Source of the DNA: Halapricum hydrolyticum
Lineage (GTDB): Archaea > Halobacteriota > Halobacteria > Halobacteriales > Haloarculaceae
Assembly: GCF_025517535.1 (NCBI RefSeq)
Contig: NZ_JAOPKC010000001.1
Coordinates: forward strand, 310,001-374,000
Length of the DNA stretch: 64,000 nt
Reading direction: 5' to 3'
Shown here: in pieces, positions 9,172 to 17,875 of the stretch
Position numbering within the stretch: the stretch's first letter is position 1
Layout: the number at the start of each line of letters is the position of its first letter
Made by a program: the position numbers and the translations under genes
Notes under the pieces: generated by a model
The model's input: only the letters and a program-made list of their open reading frames with translations
Databases searched by the model: none
What the model was told of the DNA's origin: nothing

Positions 9172-10415
9172 CTTGTCAGTGGACTCCCGCTCTGGCCACG
9201 AGACGTGGCAGGCGTAAACTCGCCGTTCGCGTTCAACATCCCTGACTTCAGGGCGACCTGACAGTCCGCCCGTCCAGCCCCAGACTTGAGCCAGTGCTGG
9301 ACAAGACGCCACCCGATATTCCGAGCGGCGTTGTAATCCGCGTGAAGTTCCTTTCCACACTTCAGGCACTCGAACTCGTCACCATCGCGGTTATCCTCGT
9401 GCGTGAACCCACACTCCGAGTGGCTGCACCGTTGTGACGTGTATTGTGGCTTCACGTCATCAACGAGGATACCGTACTCTTCGGCCTTGTACTCCGTGAG
9501 TTCTTGGAGCTTGTTGAACGCCTACTGCTGGAACTTAGAAGCGTTCGATATACGCTCTCGGATGTGTTCCAAGTTCTCGAACGCAATTGCATCGCAGTTG
9601 TGGCGGCGGGCTTCGAGAACCAGTGTGAGTGCGACGCGATGCAAGTAGTCCTCGCTCCAATTTGAGAACCGATTGCCGATGGATTTCAGCGTCAAGTGGG
9701 CGCTCCGAGTACCTGTCTGCTGTAACTTTCCACGACGCCGTTCGTACTCTGCACGCTTGTGGTTGAGGTAATCTGCGTTGCCGAGGAACGCGCCAGTCGA
9801 GGTGACGGCGAGGTAACCGTCAACGTTGAGGTCTACGCCGAGTACCGCTCCGTACTCGGAGGTAGACGCCTCGTCTTCGTCGCGTTCCTTTTTCATCGAC
9901 ACGTGCAAGTAGTACGTACCGTCGCGCTTGTGTAGCGTGGCCTCACCGCGCTCCCACTCGGCATTATCCCAGTATTCTTCGAATGGCGTTCCGCGAGTGT
10001 CTTCGGGTACGATGTATCCCGCGGTAACGCGGTCTTCTGTAGTTGATAAGGTGCAGTGGTCGTCGTTGTACGTGATAGTTCGACCATCGTAGACGACCAC
10101 GGTACCGCGGAACTCAGGTTTGCTCGCTTTCTCACCGTCTTCGAGGATACGGTCTTTGCAGTTACCGAGTGCGTTTGCGGCGAGACTGCGTGCGGCTTGG
10201 ACGTGGTTTGCAGTGAGATCTGTTTTTTCACGTACGTCGGAGTACGTGGCGTCGTGGAGTTCTGACTTACTGTCGATTATTTCGGTGGGGTCGTCAGACC
10301 AGCCGTAGTCCACGGCGTGTTGCGCGGCTTGACGGAATTGCTCGAACGTCTCATCGAGAACGCTGTGTGCGTTCTCATCAACGTCGAGTTTGATTTCGAG
10401 GTTTCTGACGACCAT
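9159..10415 (-). pseudogene. tnpB: tnpB, RNA-guided endonuclease of IS200/IS605 type, interrupted by one in-frame TAG
   Basis: TnpB enzymes are RuvC-type nucleases guided by an omega RNA. Reading through a single stop gives a full-length protein of about 418 residues. RuvC-I is GVDLNVDGY, RuvC-II is IAFENLEHIRER, the zinc finger begins SQRCSHSECG and continues with CLKCG, and RuvC-III is HADYNAARNIG. All three acidic residues are present. The only defect seen is TAG at 9524-9522, where KFQQ is followed by AFNKLQEL; related proteins have Trp (TGG) there. A TATA-like TTTAAATAA at 10441-10449 lies about 30 bases before the ATG, typical of a leaderless transcript. The gene is either recently dead or depends on readthrough. 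Confidence 0.88.
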
Positions 10416-10519
10416 CACAGTTCAAATATTAGGGTTGTATTATTTAAAAACTGTGTTTTACGTTGGGGGAGTCAGCCGTGGTTGGATGCGTGGTTTGATT
10501 CAGAAGTGACGCGCTTCCT

Positions 10520-10600
10520 CCCACGGCTAAAGCCGTGGGTTTCCGCGCTGTCTCTGTATGACACGGTGCTAGCGGAAGCCCATCCCCTTCAGGGGTAGAG
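10520..10600. repeat. second set of IS-end hairpins
   Basis: CCCACGGCT-AA-AGCCGTGGG at 10520-10539 is followed 44 bases later by a CCCC-TTCA-GGGG stem with AGAGGAAGTCAAG after it. Both are of the style seen at haloarchaeal IS1341-like ends. Two different ends side by side suggest nested or successive insertions. Confidence 0.5.
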
Positions 10601-10625
10601 GAAGTCAAGGAGAGACGACAGCGAC

Positions 10626-11504
10626 TCACCGGCGCGTGACGCGCTCGGTTTCGAGCACGGTCGTCGCGTCGTCGACGGTCACGCGCAGCGTCTCCGCACC
10701 GAGGCTGACCGGGACCGTCACGCGCAGCGGCTCCTCGCTTTCGAGGACGGCGTCGCTATCGTCGATACAGCAGTCGAACTCCCAGAACGACCGCTCGTCG
10801 ACGCGTTCGCCGTGCTCGTGGAGGAAGGTGACGACTGCCGGATCAGTCAACAGGCGCACGCCGATGGTCGTCCCGATGGTCACCTGACAGCTCTGACAGG
10901 TACTCACGGCCGGGTACTGCAGGTGCCAGTCCGGGTCGATTTCGACCGTCGTTTCCATGCGGCCCCCACAGTGCGGACAGACGCCCTCCCGGGCGAGCGT
11001 GAAGTCACGCCAGGTCTGCTTGCTGTAGGCGGTGAAGAACTCGGCCGGATCCCGGTCGAGCCGTCCCCGGGGCGGGAAGTAACCGATATTGACCAGCACG
11101 GAACAGTCCGGACAGCCGATGACGACCCGCCCGTCTGAATAGGTGGCGTGCAGTCGTGTGCCACACGACGGGCAGGTCGCGTCGACGTCGATGTCCACGT
11201 CGGGCGGTGACTCGCCGAAGCGCTCGTCGAACACGATGTCGAGTGCGGACGCCCCGGGCGTGCGCAGCCGGTACTCGCCGTCGTCTTTCTCGACGAACCG
11301 ATCGAGGAGCTTGTCGAGGTGGTAATTGAAGTGGCCGCTATCGGAGAACCCGGCGGCCGACTGGAGGTCGGCAAACGACAGGGGGCCGGACTGCCACAAC
11401 GCGAGCAGGATTTCGATGCGGTTCTCGTCGGCGAGCGACCCGAACGCGGACGCCGCCCGCGTGACGTTGACGTCGGCGTCTCGGTCGGGGCGCGTATCCG
11501 TCAT
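10626..11504 (-). CDS. ArsR-like winged-helix transcriptional regulator with zinc-ribbon-like C-terminal domain
   Basis: Probable DNA-binding regulator of 292 residues. Residues 15-85 form an ArsR-type winged helix (SLADENRIEILLALWQSGPL, then a recognition-helix region around SDSGHFNYHLDKL). Downstream come three CxxC-type pairs (CPSCG, CPDC, CPHCGG and CQSC), a likely zinc-ribbon arrangement, then a beta-rich tail. The ATG at 11504 (MTDTRPD) is preferred to one 21 codons upstream. It is divergent from the GH13 gene at 11692, about 190 bases away, so it may control that gene. Confidence 0.8.
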   Translation of the reverse strand: MTDTRPDRDADVNVTRAASAFGSLADENRIEILLALWQSGPLSFADLQSAAGFSDSGHFNYHLDKLLDRFVEKDDGEYRLRTPGASALDIVFDERFGESPPDVDIDVDATCPSCGTRLHATYSDGRVVIGCPDCSVLVNIGYFPPRGRLDRDPAEFFTAYSKQTWRDFTLAREGVCPHCGGRMETTVEIDPDWHLQYPAVSTCQSCQVTIGTTIGVRLLTDPAVVTFLHEHGERVDERSFWEFDCCIDDSDAVLESEEPLRVTVPVSLGAETLRVTVDDATTVLETERVTRR

Positions 11505-11691
11505 ATACGCCGGTCGTTTCCCGCCCAGGAAGTTAGTTCCACGGATATCCGGTGTACGAACATTCACCGCGGGATCCGAACGTCGGCCAGGTGCGCGCCG
11601 AACTGGATAGAGATCCGGTGGTAACCCGGTATCGAGCAGAAACAGCCTTCAGGAGAGGTTTTTCCCCGTCCAGCATAGACTCTGTGGTCGT

Positions 11692-13743
11692 ATGCACCAT
11701 CCAGGCCCGCCGCGGTTCACGACGGTCGGCACGGCCGTCGAACTGGCACCACGGGATCCGAACCCGGAGATCGAACCGTCGGTCGAGTGGTCGATCCTCG
11801 AGGCGCCGCCGGACAGTGACGTCACGCTCGGCACGGACGCGGTCGAACACTTCGTGCCCGACCAGGCCGGCCGCTACAGGCTCCGAATGACGGCACCGGA
11901 CGGCCCGCACGAACTGACCGTTCGCGCGTATTCGGACGTCAGCCGCCCGGCCCGGTTCGCGATCGATGCTGACGATCTGCCAGCGGCCGACGACGTGTGG
12001 ATCTCGGCCCCGTTCAACGATCACATCCTCGGCGCGGATCGCGCTCGTCGTGAGGGCGACCAGTACGTCTTCGAGACGGAACTCCCGCCCGGTCGACACT
12101 CGGCGATGTTCGTGCCCGGAGGGAACTACCACGCGGCCGTCAGAGACACTGTCGAGATCGAGGGGCCCGAGCGGCCCCGGATCGAACTCGACGCGACCGT
12201 CGAAGACGGGGTCGTGACGGTCGAGGCGACGCCTTACGCCGGGCCGACGACGGTCGAAACCGACGGCGATCTGGACGTGGAGTTCTACCTCGACGATCGG
12301 GACACGCTCGCCGGCTCGCTCGCGACAGCCAGCCGCACGGCACGCTGTGATCTCGCCGCGATCGAGGACTCGATCCGCGTCCACGCCGTCGCAGTCGGGG
12401 CTCGACACTCCATCGCCGACACCGTGACGGTCTCGGCGGACGGGAACGTCTCTTACCCGAACGAACCGCCGACCTGGACGGACGACGCGACGATGTACGA
12501 GATCTTCACCCGGTCGTTTACCGGGCAGGCGGACCCCAGCTTCCGGGCGCTCGAAGGGCGCGTCCCCTATCTCGAATGGCTCGGGATCGACACGCTGTGG
12601 ATGACACCGATCCTCGAATCCTACGCGCCACAGCGCGACGACGACGGCTACGAGCGCGGTGGTCCCCACGGGTATCACACGCTCGATTACTTCCGGACGG
12701 CGTCCGATCTCGGCACACGAGAGGAGTTCGAGTCGTTCGTCGAGACCTGCCACGAGCACGGGATCCGAGTGATATTCGACCTGGTCGTCAACCACACGTC
12801 GAAACACCACCGGAACTTCCAGTTGGCCTCGACGGGCGTCGACGACTACCGGGAGTGGTATCGGTTCGACGGGAACAGCGATCCAGAAACGTACTTCAAC
12901 TGGAGTTCGATCCCGAACCTGAACTACGACTCGCTGGCCGTCCGCGAATTCGTCCTCTCGGTCGTCGAGGAGTGGGCACCGGTCGTCGACGGGTTCCGGT
13001 GTGACGTCGCCTGGGGCGTCCCACATGGGTTCTGGCAGGAGGTCCGCGACCGCGTGAAGGCCGAAGACGGCGAGTTCCTCCTGCTCGACGAGACGATCCC
13101 CCGGGATCCGCTGGCCCACGAGAACGGGTTCGACCTGCACTACGACACGACGCTGTACGGTCGTCTGCTGGAGATCGGCAACGGCGACCGGCCGGCGGAG
13201 TCGCTGCTCGAAGCGGTCCGGGCCGAACAGCGTGAGGGGTTCCCGCCGCGTGCGATGCAACTCCGCTACATCGAGAACCACGACGAGGATCGCTATCTGG
13301 ACGAACACGGTCGTGACGCCCAGCGTGCTGCCGCGGCGGCCACGCTCACGCTGCCGGGGATGCCGATGGTCTACTACGGTCAGGAGACCGGGATGTCGCA
13401 TTACCGCAAGCCCATGGACTGGGGCGGTGACGACGAGCTGACGCAGTTCCACCGCCGACTGATACAGACGCGCAACGAGCACGCGGTCCTGCGCCGCGGC
13501 GATCTCGAGGACGTGTCCTTCGAGAGCGAAACGGATCGCACTGTCGCGTTCGCCCGCGAGTACCAGGGGCAGCGCGTGGTCGTTCTGTTGCACTTCGGAG
13601 ACGGGACTGCGTCGATCGCTGTCGAGGAGACCCTCTCGGAGACGGATCTCGTGACCGACGAGCCGGTCGATCTCGAACGTACTGACGGTCAGACGACCGT
13701 CGCTGTCAAGACCGTCTCGGTCCTCCAAGCGCGGACCGAGTAG
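11692..13743 (+). CDS. GH13 alpha-amylase family enzyme with N-terminal beta domains
   Basis: Glycoside hydrolase family 13 protein of 683 residues. Residues 1-255 form beta-rich domains, probably carbohydrate-binding or immunoglobulin-like. The catalytic barrel starts near residue 260. Family motifs: IFDLVVNHTS (region I), GFRCDVAWG with the nucleophile Asp (region II), LLLDETI with the acid Glu (region III), IENHDEDR (region IV). A C-terminal beta domain follows. There is no signal peptide, so it likely acts in the cytoplasm on maltodextrin-like oligosaccharides (neopullulanase or cyclomaltodextrinase type). Exact specificity is inferred. Confidence 0.9.
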   Translation: MHHPGPPRFTTVGTAVELAPRDPNPEIEPSVEWSILEAPPDSDVTLGTDAVEHFVPDQAGRYRLRMTAPDGPHELTVRAYSDVSRPARFAIDADDLPAADDVWISAPFNDHILGADRARREGDQYVFETELPPGRHSAMFVPGGNYHAAVRDTVEIEGPERPRIELDATVEDGVVTVEATPYAGPTTVETDGDLDVEFYLDDRDTLAGSLATASRTARCDLAAIEDSIRVHAVAVGARHSIADTVTVSADGNVSYPNEPPTWTDDATMYEIFTRSFTGQADPSFRALEGRVPYLEWLGIDTLWMTPILESYAPQRDDDGYERGGPHGYHTLDYFRTASDLGTREEFESFVETCHEHGIRVIFDLVVNHTSKHHRNFQLASTGVDDYREWYRFDGNSDPETYFNWSSIPNLNYDSLAVREFVLSVVEEWAPVVDGFRCDVAWGVPHGFWQEVRDRVKAEDGEFLLLDETIPRDPLAHENGFDLHYDTTLYGRLLEIGNGDRPAESLLEAVRAEQREGFPPRAMQLRYIENHDEDRYLDEHGRDAQRAAAAATLTLPGMPMVYYGQETGMSHYRKPMDWGGDDELTQFHRRLIQTRNEHAVLRRGDLEDVSFESETDRTVAFAREYQGQRVVVLLHFGDGTASIAVEETLSETDLVTDEPVDLERTDGQTTVAVKTVSVLQARTE

Positions 13744-13814
13744 CCGTCGATGCGGCAGACGTGTGTCCGACGTTCACCGCTACTTTTGATAGTAATGCGG
13801 CTCTATATTCCCGT

Positions 13815-14060
13815 ATGCACGGGACGCCGGGAGACGTCTTCGAACACGAGCGGCTCCAGGCGACCTACGAGGTGCGGTCGCTGCTCGTCATCACGTTCGT
13901 ACTGGCGAACCTGGCCGCGCTGCAGTTGCTCAGGCTCGGGTTCCCGATGGCTGCCAACGTGGTCGTCGCCGTCGCGGCGCTGCCGCTGGTGATCGTCGTC
14001 GTCGGCCTCCTGCGGGAAACCGGCCGCTGGATCGGTCGTCACGGCGGACCGGTCGGCTGA
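13815..14060 (+). CDS. small membrane protein, 81 aa
   Basis: An 81-residue protein with a polar start (MHGTPGDVFEHERLQATYEV) and two predicted helices (about residues 22-42 and 45-66). The C terminus is positively charged and looks cytoplasmic. The ATG at 13815 is chosen over a GTG at 13761, because upstream codons do not look coding. Function unknown. It lies 70 bases past the GH13 gene and converges on sdhA. Confidence 0.6.
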   Translation: MHGTPGDVFEHERLQATYEVRSLLVITFVLANLAALQLLRLGFPMAANVVVAVAALPLVIVVVGLLRETGRWIGRHGGPVG

Positions 14061-14125
14061 CCGCAGACACAGGGCGTCGAACGAGACCGCCGCCGTCATA
14101 CTGGTGACTATAACATTTCGAAATG

Positions 14126-14149
14126 ATTCGGCACGCCGTCGTGCCGAAT
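14126..14149. terminator. perfect 10-bp hairpin between convergent genes
   Basis: The stem ATTCGGCACG / CGTGCCGAAT with a 4-base loop is followed by ATATCTTTACG. It sits between the 3' ends of the small membrane protein gene and sdhA. A role as a bidirectional terminator or mRNA 3' end is likely; archaea usually need only T-rich tracts, so this strong stem is notable. Confidence 0.5.
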
Positions 14150-14176
14150 ATCTTTACGAATTGATAGCCATCAGTA

Positions 14177-16018
14177 TCAGTACGAGCGTTCTTTGGGCTC
14201 GTAGGTTTGCTCGTCGCCTTCGAGGATGACTGGCTTGTAGTATAGCTCCGGCGAGCCCTCGTTCCAGGCGAGCATGGTGTGTTTGATCCACTCGTCGTCT
14301 TTCCGTTCCTGGTGGGCTTTCCGCCAGTGTGCGCCGCGGAATTCCTCGCGGGCGAGCGCGCCGACGGTGATCGCCTCCGCGAGGTCGATGATGTTTCGCG
14401 TCTCGATGGTGTGGATCAGGTCGGTGTTGTACGTCCGCGAGGGGTCGGCGACCGCGACGTCCTGGTAGGCCTCGCGAGCGCGCTTCAGTTCTTCGAGAGC
14501 CCGTTGCAGCCCCTCCTCTTCGCGGAAGACGTTGACGTATTCGGTCATCGTCTCCTGGACGTCCGCCCGGACCTCGGCGTGGTTCGTCCCGTCGCGCTCC
14601 AGGAGCGTTTCGACGCGTTCGCGCTCGCGCTCGACGGCCATCTCGAGGACGGTCTCCGGTTCGGTCATCGCACCGTCGGCGGCCGCGTCTCCGCTCGCGT
14701 CCGCCGATCCGAGATCGACCTCGGCCCCGACGTCCGCGTCTTCGCTTTTCGCGGATGGCCCCGTCTCGATCTTCGCTTCGGCCATATCGCCACCTGCGGC
14801 GTGTTCCCCGGCGCGTGCACCGAACACGAGCAACTCGGGCAGGGCGTTGCCGCCCAGCCGGTTCGCCCCGTGCAGGGAGACACAGGCGTTCTCGCCGGCG
14901 GCGTACAGGCCGTCGATACAGGTCTGGCCGTTCTCGTCGGTCTCGATGCCACCCATCGCGTAGTGCTGGCCGGGCTTGACCGGCATCGGCTCTTCGAGTC
15001 CGTCCACGCCCTCGAAGTCCTCTGCCAGGTGGAGGATGTTCTCCAGGCGATCGATGATGCGCTCTTCGCCGAGGTGGCGCATGTCCAGGTGGACGTACTC
15101 GTCTTCGATACCCCGTCCCTCCTGAACCTCGGTCAGTTCGGACCGGGAAACCACGTCACGTGAGGCCAGTTCGCCTTCGTTGTTGGCGTAGCCGTGTTCG
15201 AACATGAACCGCTCGCCCTCGTCGTTGTAGAGGATTCCTCCCTCGCCGCGGACCCCTTCGGAGATGAGCACGCCGGTCGAGGGCAGCGTCGTCGGGTGGA
15301 ACTGGATCATCTCCATGTCCTCCAGGGGGACGCCAGCGCGATAGGCCATCGCCGCGCCGTCTCCTGTGTTGGCGACGGCGTTGGTCGTGTGTTCGAACAC
15401 CTGCCCCAGTCCGCCGGTCGCCAGGATCACGCCGTTTCGTGCGTGGAAGCCAGCGATTTCGCCGGACCTGATCTCGTAGGCAACGACGCCGTGACAGGCC
15501 CGGTCTTCGGGCTCGTCGTGGTCGGTCACGGCGAGGTTCATCACGTACCACTCGTCGTAGACGTCGATCCCGCGCTTGACGGCCTGCTCGTACATCGTGT
15601 GCAGCAGGTGATGGCCGGTCTCCGCACCGGCGTAGGTCGTCCGCGGGAAGGACAGCCCGCCAAAGGGCCGCTGTGAGACCCGGCCGTCGTCATCGCGGGA
15701 GAACGGCATGCCCCAGTGTTCGAGCTGGATCACTTCGTCGGGGGCGCTCTGGGCGAAGGTGTCGATCGCCGGCGCGTCGCCCAGGTAGTCCGACCCCTTC
15801 ATCGTGTCGTAGGCGTGCAGTTCCCAGTCGTCGCCCTCTCGAAGGGCGGCGTTGATGCCGCCCTCTGCCGCCCCGGTGTGGCTTCGGACGGGGTGGAGTT
15901 TCGTGACGAGCGCCACGTCGGCACCCTCCTCGTGCGCTGCGATGGCCGCCCGGAGACCGGCACCGCCGGCACCGACCACGACGACGTCGTACTCGTAGGT
16001 GGTTGCAGTATCGTCCAT
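14177..16018 (-). CDS. sdhA: succinate dehydrogenase flavoprotein subunit
   Basis: FAD-carrying catalytic subunit that oxidises succinate to fumarate in the TCA cycle and respiratory complex II. The 613-residue product starts with a dinucleotide-binding motif (VVVVGAGGAGLRAAIAAHEE). The flavin-attachment region HPVRSHTGAAEGGINAAL has the conserved His. The fumarate-reductase/SDH signature AGENACVSLHGANRLGGNAL is also present. The ATG at 16018 (MDDT) is preferred over an in-frame GTG three codons upstream that overlaps the sdhB stop. It is the last gene of the sdhCDBA operon. A poorly conserved acidic insert of about 50 residues occurs after residue 395. Confidence 0.96.
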   Translation of the reverse strand: MDDTATTYEYDVVVVGAGGAGLRAAIAAHEEGADVALVTKLHPVRSHTGAAEGGINAALREGDDWELHAYDTMKGSDYLGDAPAIDTFAQSAPDEVIQLEHWGMPFSRDDDGRVSQRPFGGLSFPRTTYAGAETGHHLLHTMYEQAVKRGIDVYDEWYVMNLAVTDHDEPEDRACHGVVAYEIRSGEIAGFHARNGVILATGGLGQVFEHTTNAVANTGDGAAMAYRAGVPLEDMEMIQFHPTTLPSTGVLISEGVRGEGGILYNDEGERFMFEHGYANNEGELASRDVVSRSELTEVQEGRGIEDEYVHLDMRHLGEERIIDRLENILHLAEDFEGVDGLEEPMPVKPGQHYAMGGIETDENGQTCIDGLYAAGENACVSLHGANRLGGNALPELLVFGARAGEHAAGGDMAEAKIETGPSAKSEDADVGAEVDLGSADASGDAAADGAMTEPETVLEMAVERERERVETLLERDGTNHAEVRADVQETMTEYVNVFREEEGLQRALEELKRAREAYQDVAVADPSRTYNTDLIHTIETRNIIDLAEAITVGALAREEFRGAHWRKAHQERKDDEWIKHTMLAWNEGSPELYYKPVILEGDEQTYEPKERSY

Positions 16019-16023
16019 GTGAA

Positions 16024-16911
16024 TCACCAGAATTTGAGGTTGTTTTTGACGGCTTCGCGTTTGAGTTCCTGGATGTGTTCAGTCAGCGGAATGTCTTTCG
16101 GACAGACCTCCGTACAGGAGAACTGGGTCTGACACCGCCAGACGCCGTGTTCCCGCTCGACTATCTCCATGCGCTCTCGCTTTCGATCCTCTCCCTCACG
16201 CTCGTCCATCGCGAACCGGTAGGCCTTGTTGATCGCCGCCGGACCGAGGTACTGGTTGTCGCCTGCAGCGATGTTACACGAGGACATGCACGCGCCACAC
16301 CAGATACACCGGGTGGACGTCTTGATCTTCTCGCGGTTCTGTCGGCTCTGGCGCTGCTCTTCGAGCTCGCCGTCCGGCAAGTCGTCGGGATCGAAGTACG
16401 GTTCGACGGCTTCCATCTGGTCGTAGAAGTGCTCCATGTCGACGACCAGGTCCTTGACGACTTCCTGATGGGGAAGTGGCTCGACCCGGATCGGCTCGTC
16501 CAGGTCGACGAGCTGGGTCTTACAGCCCAGCCGCTGGGTGCCGTTGACGAACAGCGCGTCCGAGCCACAGATCGCCTGCTGACAGGAGTGACGGAAGGTC
16601 AGCGAGGAGTCGTAGTGATCCCGGGCGTAGATGAGCGCGTCCAGCACGGTCATCCCCACGTGGAACGGCACCTCGAAGGTGTCAAACCGGGGCTCTTCTT
16701 TGCCTTCGACTTCCGGATCGTACCTGAAGACCTTCAGCTCGACCGTCTCCTCGTCGGCCAGCGACTCGGCCGCGGCCTGCTCGGCAGCCGCACGGTCGGC
16801 ACGTCGCGCTTCCTTCTCTTCGAGACGTCGCGTCTGGTGGACGCTCACCTCCGGCTCCGGAGCGGAGTCGATGCTTCCCTCGTCGGTGTCCGTGTCGGTA
16901 TCCATACTCAT
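16024..16911 (-). CDS. sdhB: succinate dehydrogenase iron-sulfur subunit
   Basis: Carries electrons from SdhA to the membrane anchor. The 295-residue product has an acidic N-terminal extension of about 65 residues. It then has a [2Fe-2S] ferredoxin domain (SCQQAICGSDALFVNG, with Cys later in RLGCKTQ). The C-terminal helical domain has CIWCGACMSSCNIAAG and CQTQFSCTEVCPKDIPL, which hold the [4Fe-4S] and [3Fe-4S] clusters. It overlaps or abuts its neighbours closely. Confidence 0.96.
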   Translation of the reverse strand: MSMDTDTDTDEGSIDSAPEPEVSVHQTRRLEEKEARRADRAAAEQAAAESLADEETVELKVFRYDPEVEGKEEPRFDTFEVPFHVGMTVLDALIYARDHYDSSLTFRHSCQQAICGSDALFVNGTQRLGCKTQLVDLDEPIRVEPLPHQEVVKDLVVDMEHFYDQMEAVEPYFDPDDLPDGELEEQRQSRQNREKIKTSTRCIWCGACMSSCNIAAGDNQYLGPAAINKAYRFAMDEREGEDRKRERMEIVEREHGVWRCQTQFSCTEVCPKDIPLTEHIQELKREAVKNNLKFW

Positions 16912-16912
16912 G

Positions 16913-17278
16913 TCAGATCACTCCTGCCATCGCGAAGGCGACGCGAATGCCCTGGGCGATCAGCAGCACGCCCGAGAACGCCAGCACGCCGCCGACGACG
17001 CGTTTCCGGGTTCCCTCCAGTCCCATGTTGACGAGCGCGTTGTACACGCCGTTGACGCCGTGGAACGTCGCCGCCACGAGGAACAGCACCATCAGCGAGA
17101 AGTAGCCCACTTCGCTCATCCGGGCCTGCGTGCCGGCGAACTCGATCTCGGCGGCGTGGTTGACGAAGTGCAGCAGGAAGAAGTGGAACGCGAGCGTGCC
17201 GATCAGGAACACGGCGGTCAGCCGCTGGAGGAGCCAGCGTCGCCCGCTTCGGTCGAAGGAACTGTAGTGTTCGGCCAT
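16913..17278 (-). CDS. sdhD: succinate dehydrogenase membrane anchor subunit
   Basis: A 121-residue hydrophobic protein with three predicted membrane helices. It starts MAEHYSSFDRSGRRWLLQRL and has FHFFLLHFVNH and VAATFHGVNGVYNAL, whose His residues suit heme or quinone contact. It lies between sdhC and sdhB with 1-2 base gaps. The C/D naming follows gene order in haloarchaea. Confidence 0.88.
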   Translation of the reverse strand: MAEHYSSFDRSGRRWLLQRLTAVFLIGTLAFHFFLLHFVNHAAEIEFAGTQARMSEVGYFSLMVLFLVAATFHGVNGVYNALVNMGLEGTRKRVVGGVLAFSGVLLIAQGIRVAFAMAGVI

Positions 17279-17280
17279 GG

Positions 17281-17676
17281 TCAGAACGCCCCCGCGAGGA
17301 ACGTCGGCACGCTTGCGACAGCGATGGCTCCCGTCAGGATCAACGACGCGTAGAAGCTCTTGTCCTGGGCTTGCAGTCCGATGCCCAGATCGACCAGCAG
17401 CAGCCTGATGCCGTTGAGGATGTGGAAGACAGCAACGGCGAGCAGTCCAACTTCGAGGATCCGAACGACGAGCAAACTCTCGAGCCCGCTGAGCGTCTGG
17501 TTGTAGACTGTCGGGTCAGAGGCAGTCGCCGTGCTCAACACGGCGATGTGGGTGAACAGATATCCCACGAGCACCCAGCCGGTGAACTTGTGGAAGATCC
17601 AGGCCCACATCCCGGCCGAGAACTCCGTCCAGCGGCCGACGTCCTCGACCGTCCCGCGGTTGTACGTCTCACTCAT
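17281..17676 (-). CDS. sdhC: succinate dehydrogenase cytochrome b556 subunit
   Basis: The first gene of the operon. The 131-residue product has three membrane helices and the SdhC features WAWIFHKFTGWVLVGYLFTH and VAVFHILNGIRLLLVDLG. These contain the H-R-x-T/S-G-like quinone-site region (here HKFTG) and the heme-binding His. It anchors SdhAB to the membrane and passes electrons to quinone. Confidence 0.92.
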   Translation of the reverse strand: MSETYNRGTVEDVGRWTEFSAGMWAWIFHKFTGWVLVGYLFTHIAVLSTATASDPTVYNQTLSGLESLLVVRILEVGLLAVAVFHILNGIRLLLVDLGIGLQAQDKSFYASLILTGAIAVASVPTFLAGAF

Positions 17677-17834
17677 ACGCGGTCCCAGGGGTGGCTTCGG
17701 TTTAGCTCCTGTGGTGGTTCGATCGGGTGTCGGTGACGCGAGGCTGCTGGTCGTCGGTGACAGTGGGTCGTGTCGGCGGCGCGTCTCGTTGGCCGTCGTT
17801 GTTGATTCGCACGGTAGTTCTCGGCCGTATCAAC

Positions 17835-17844
17835 AAATATAATT
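17835..17844 (+). promoter_or_regulatory. TATA-like box for the alpha-glucosidase gene
   Basis: AAATATAATT lies about 35 bases before the ATG at 17876, a usual position for a haloarchaeal promoter with a very short leader. It is the most AT-rich run between sdhC and this gene. Confidence 0.5.
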
Positions 17845-17875
17845 GTGGTCCCTTACTATCGGATGAGAGACCACC

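Larger units (their letters stand above)
9152..10612 (-). mobile_element. IS200/IS605-type insertion carrying only tnpB
   Basis: A tnpB-only element (IS1341-like) with no tnpA. The end next to tnpB's 3' terminus carries the hairpin CCCACCGCT-AA-AGCGGTGGG (9152-9171). The other side carries CCCACGGCT-AA-AGCCGTGGG (10520-10539) and a smaller CCCC-TTCA-GGGG hairpin near 10584-10595. In this group such hairpins are the transposase-recognised ends, and the tnpB-proximal one also forms the 3' part of the omega RNA. The outer limit on the right is uncertain. Confidence 0.75.

Noticed and set aside
11533..13728. 731-codon open frame opposite the GH13 gene
   Set aside because: High GC suppresses stops on both strands; the GH13 motifs are on the plus strand only.
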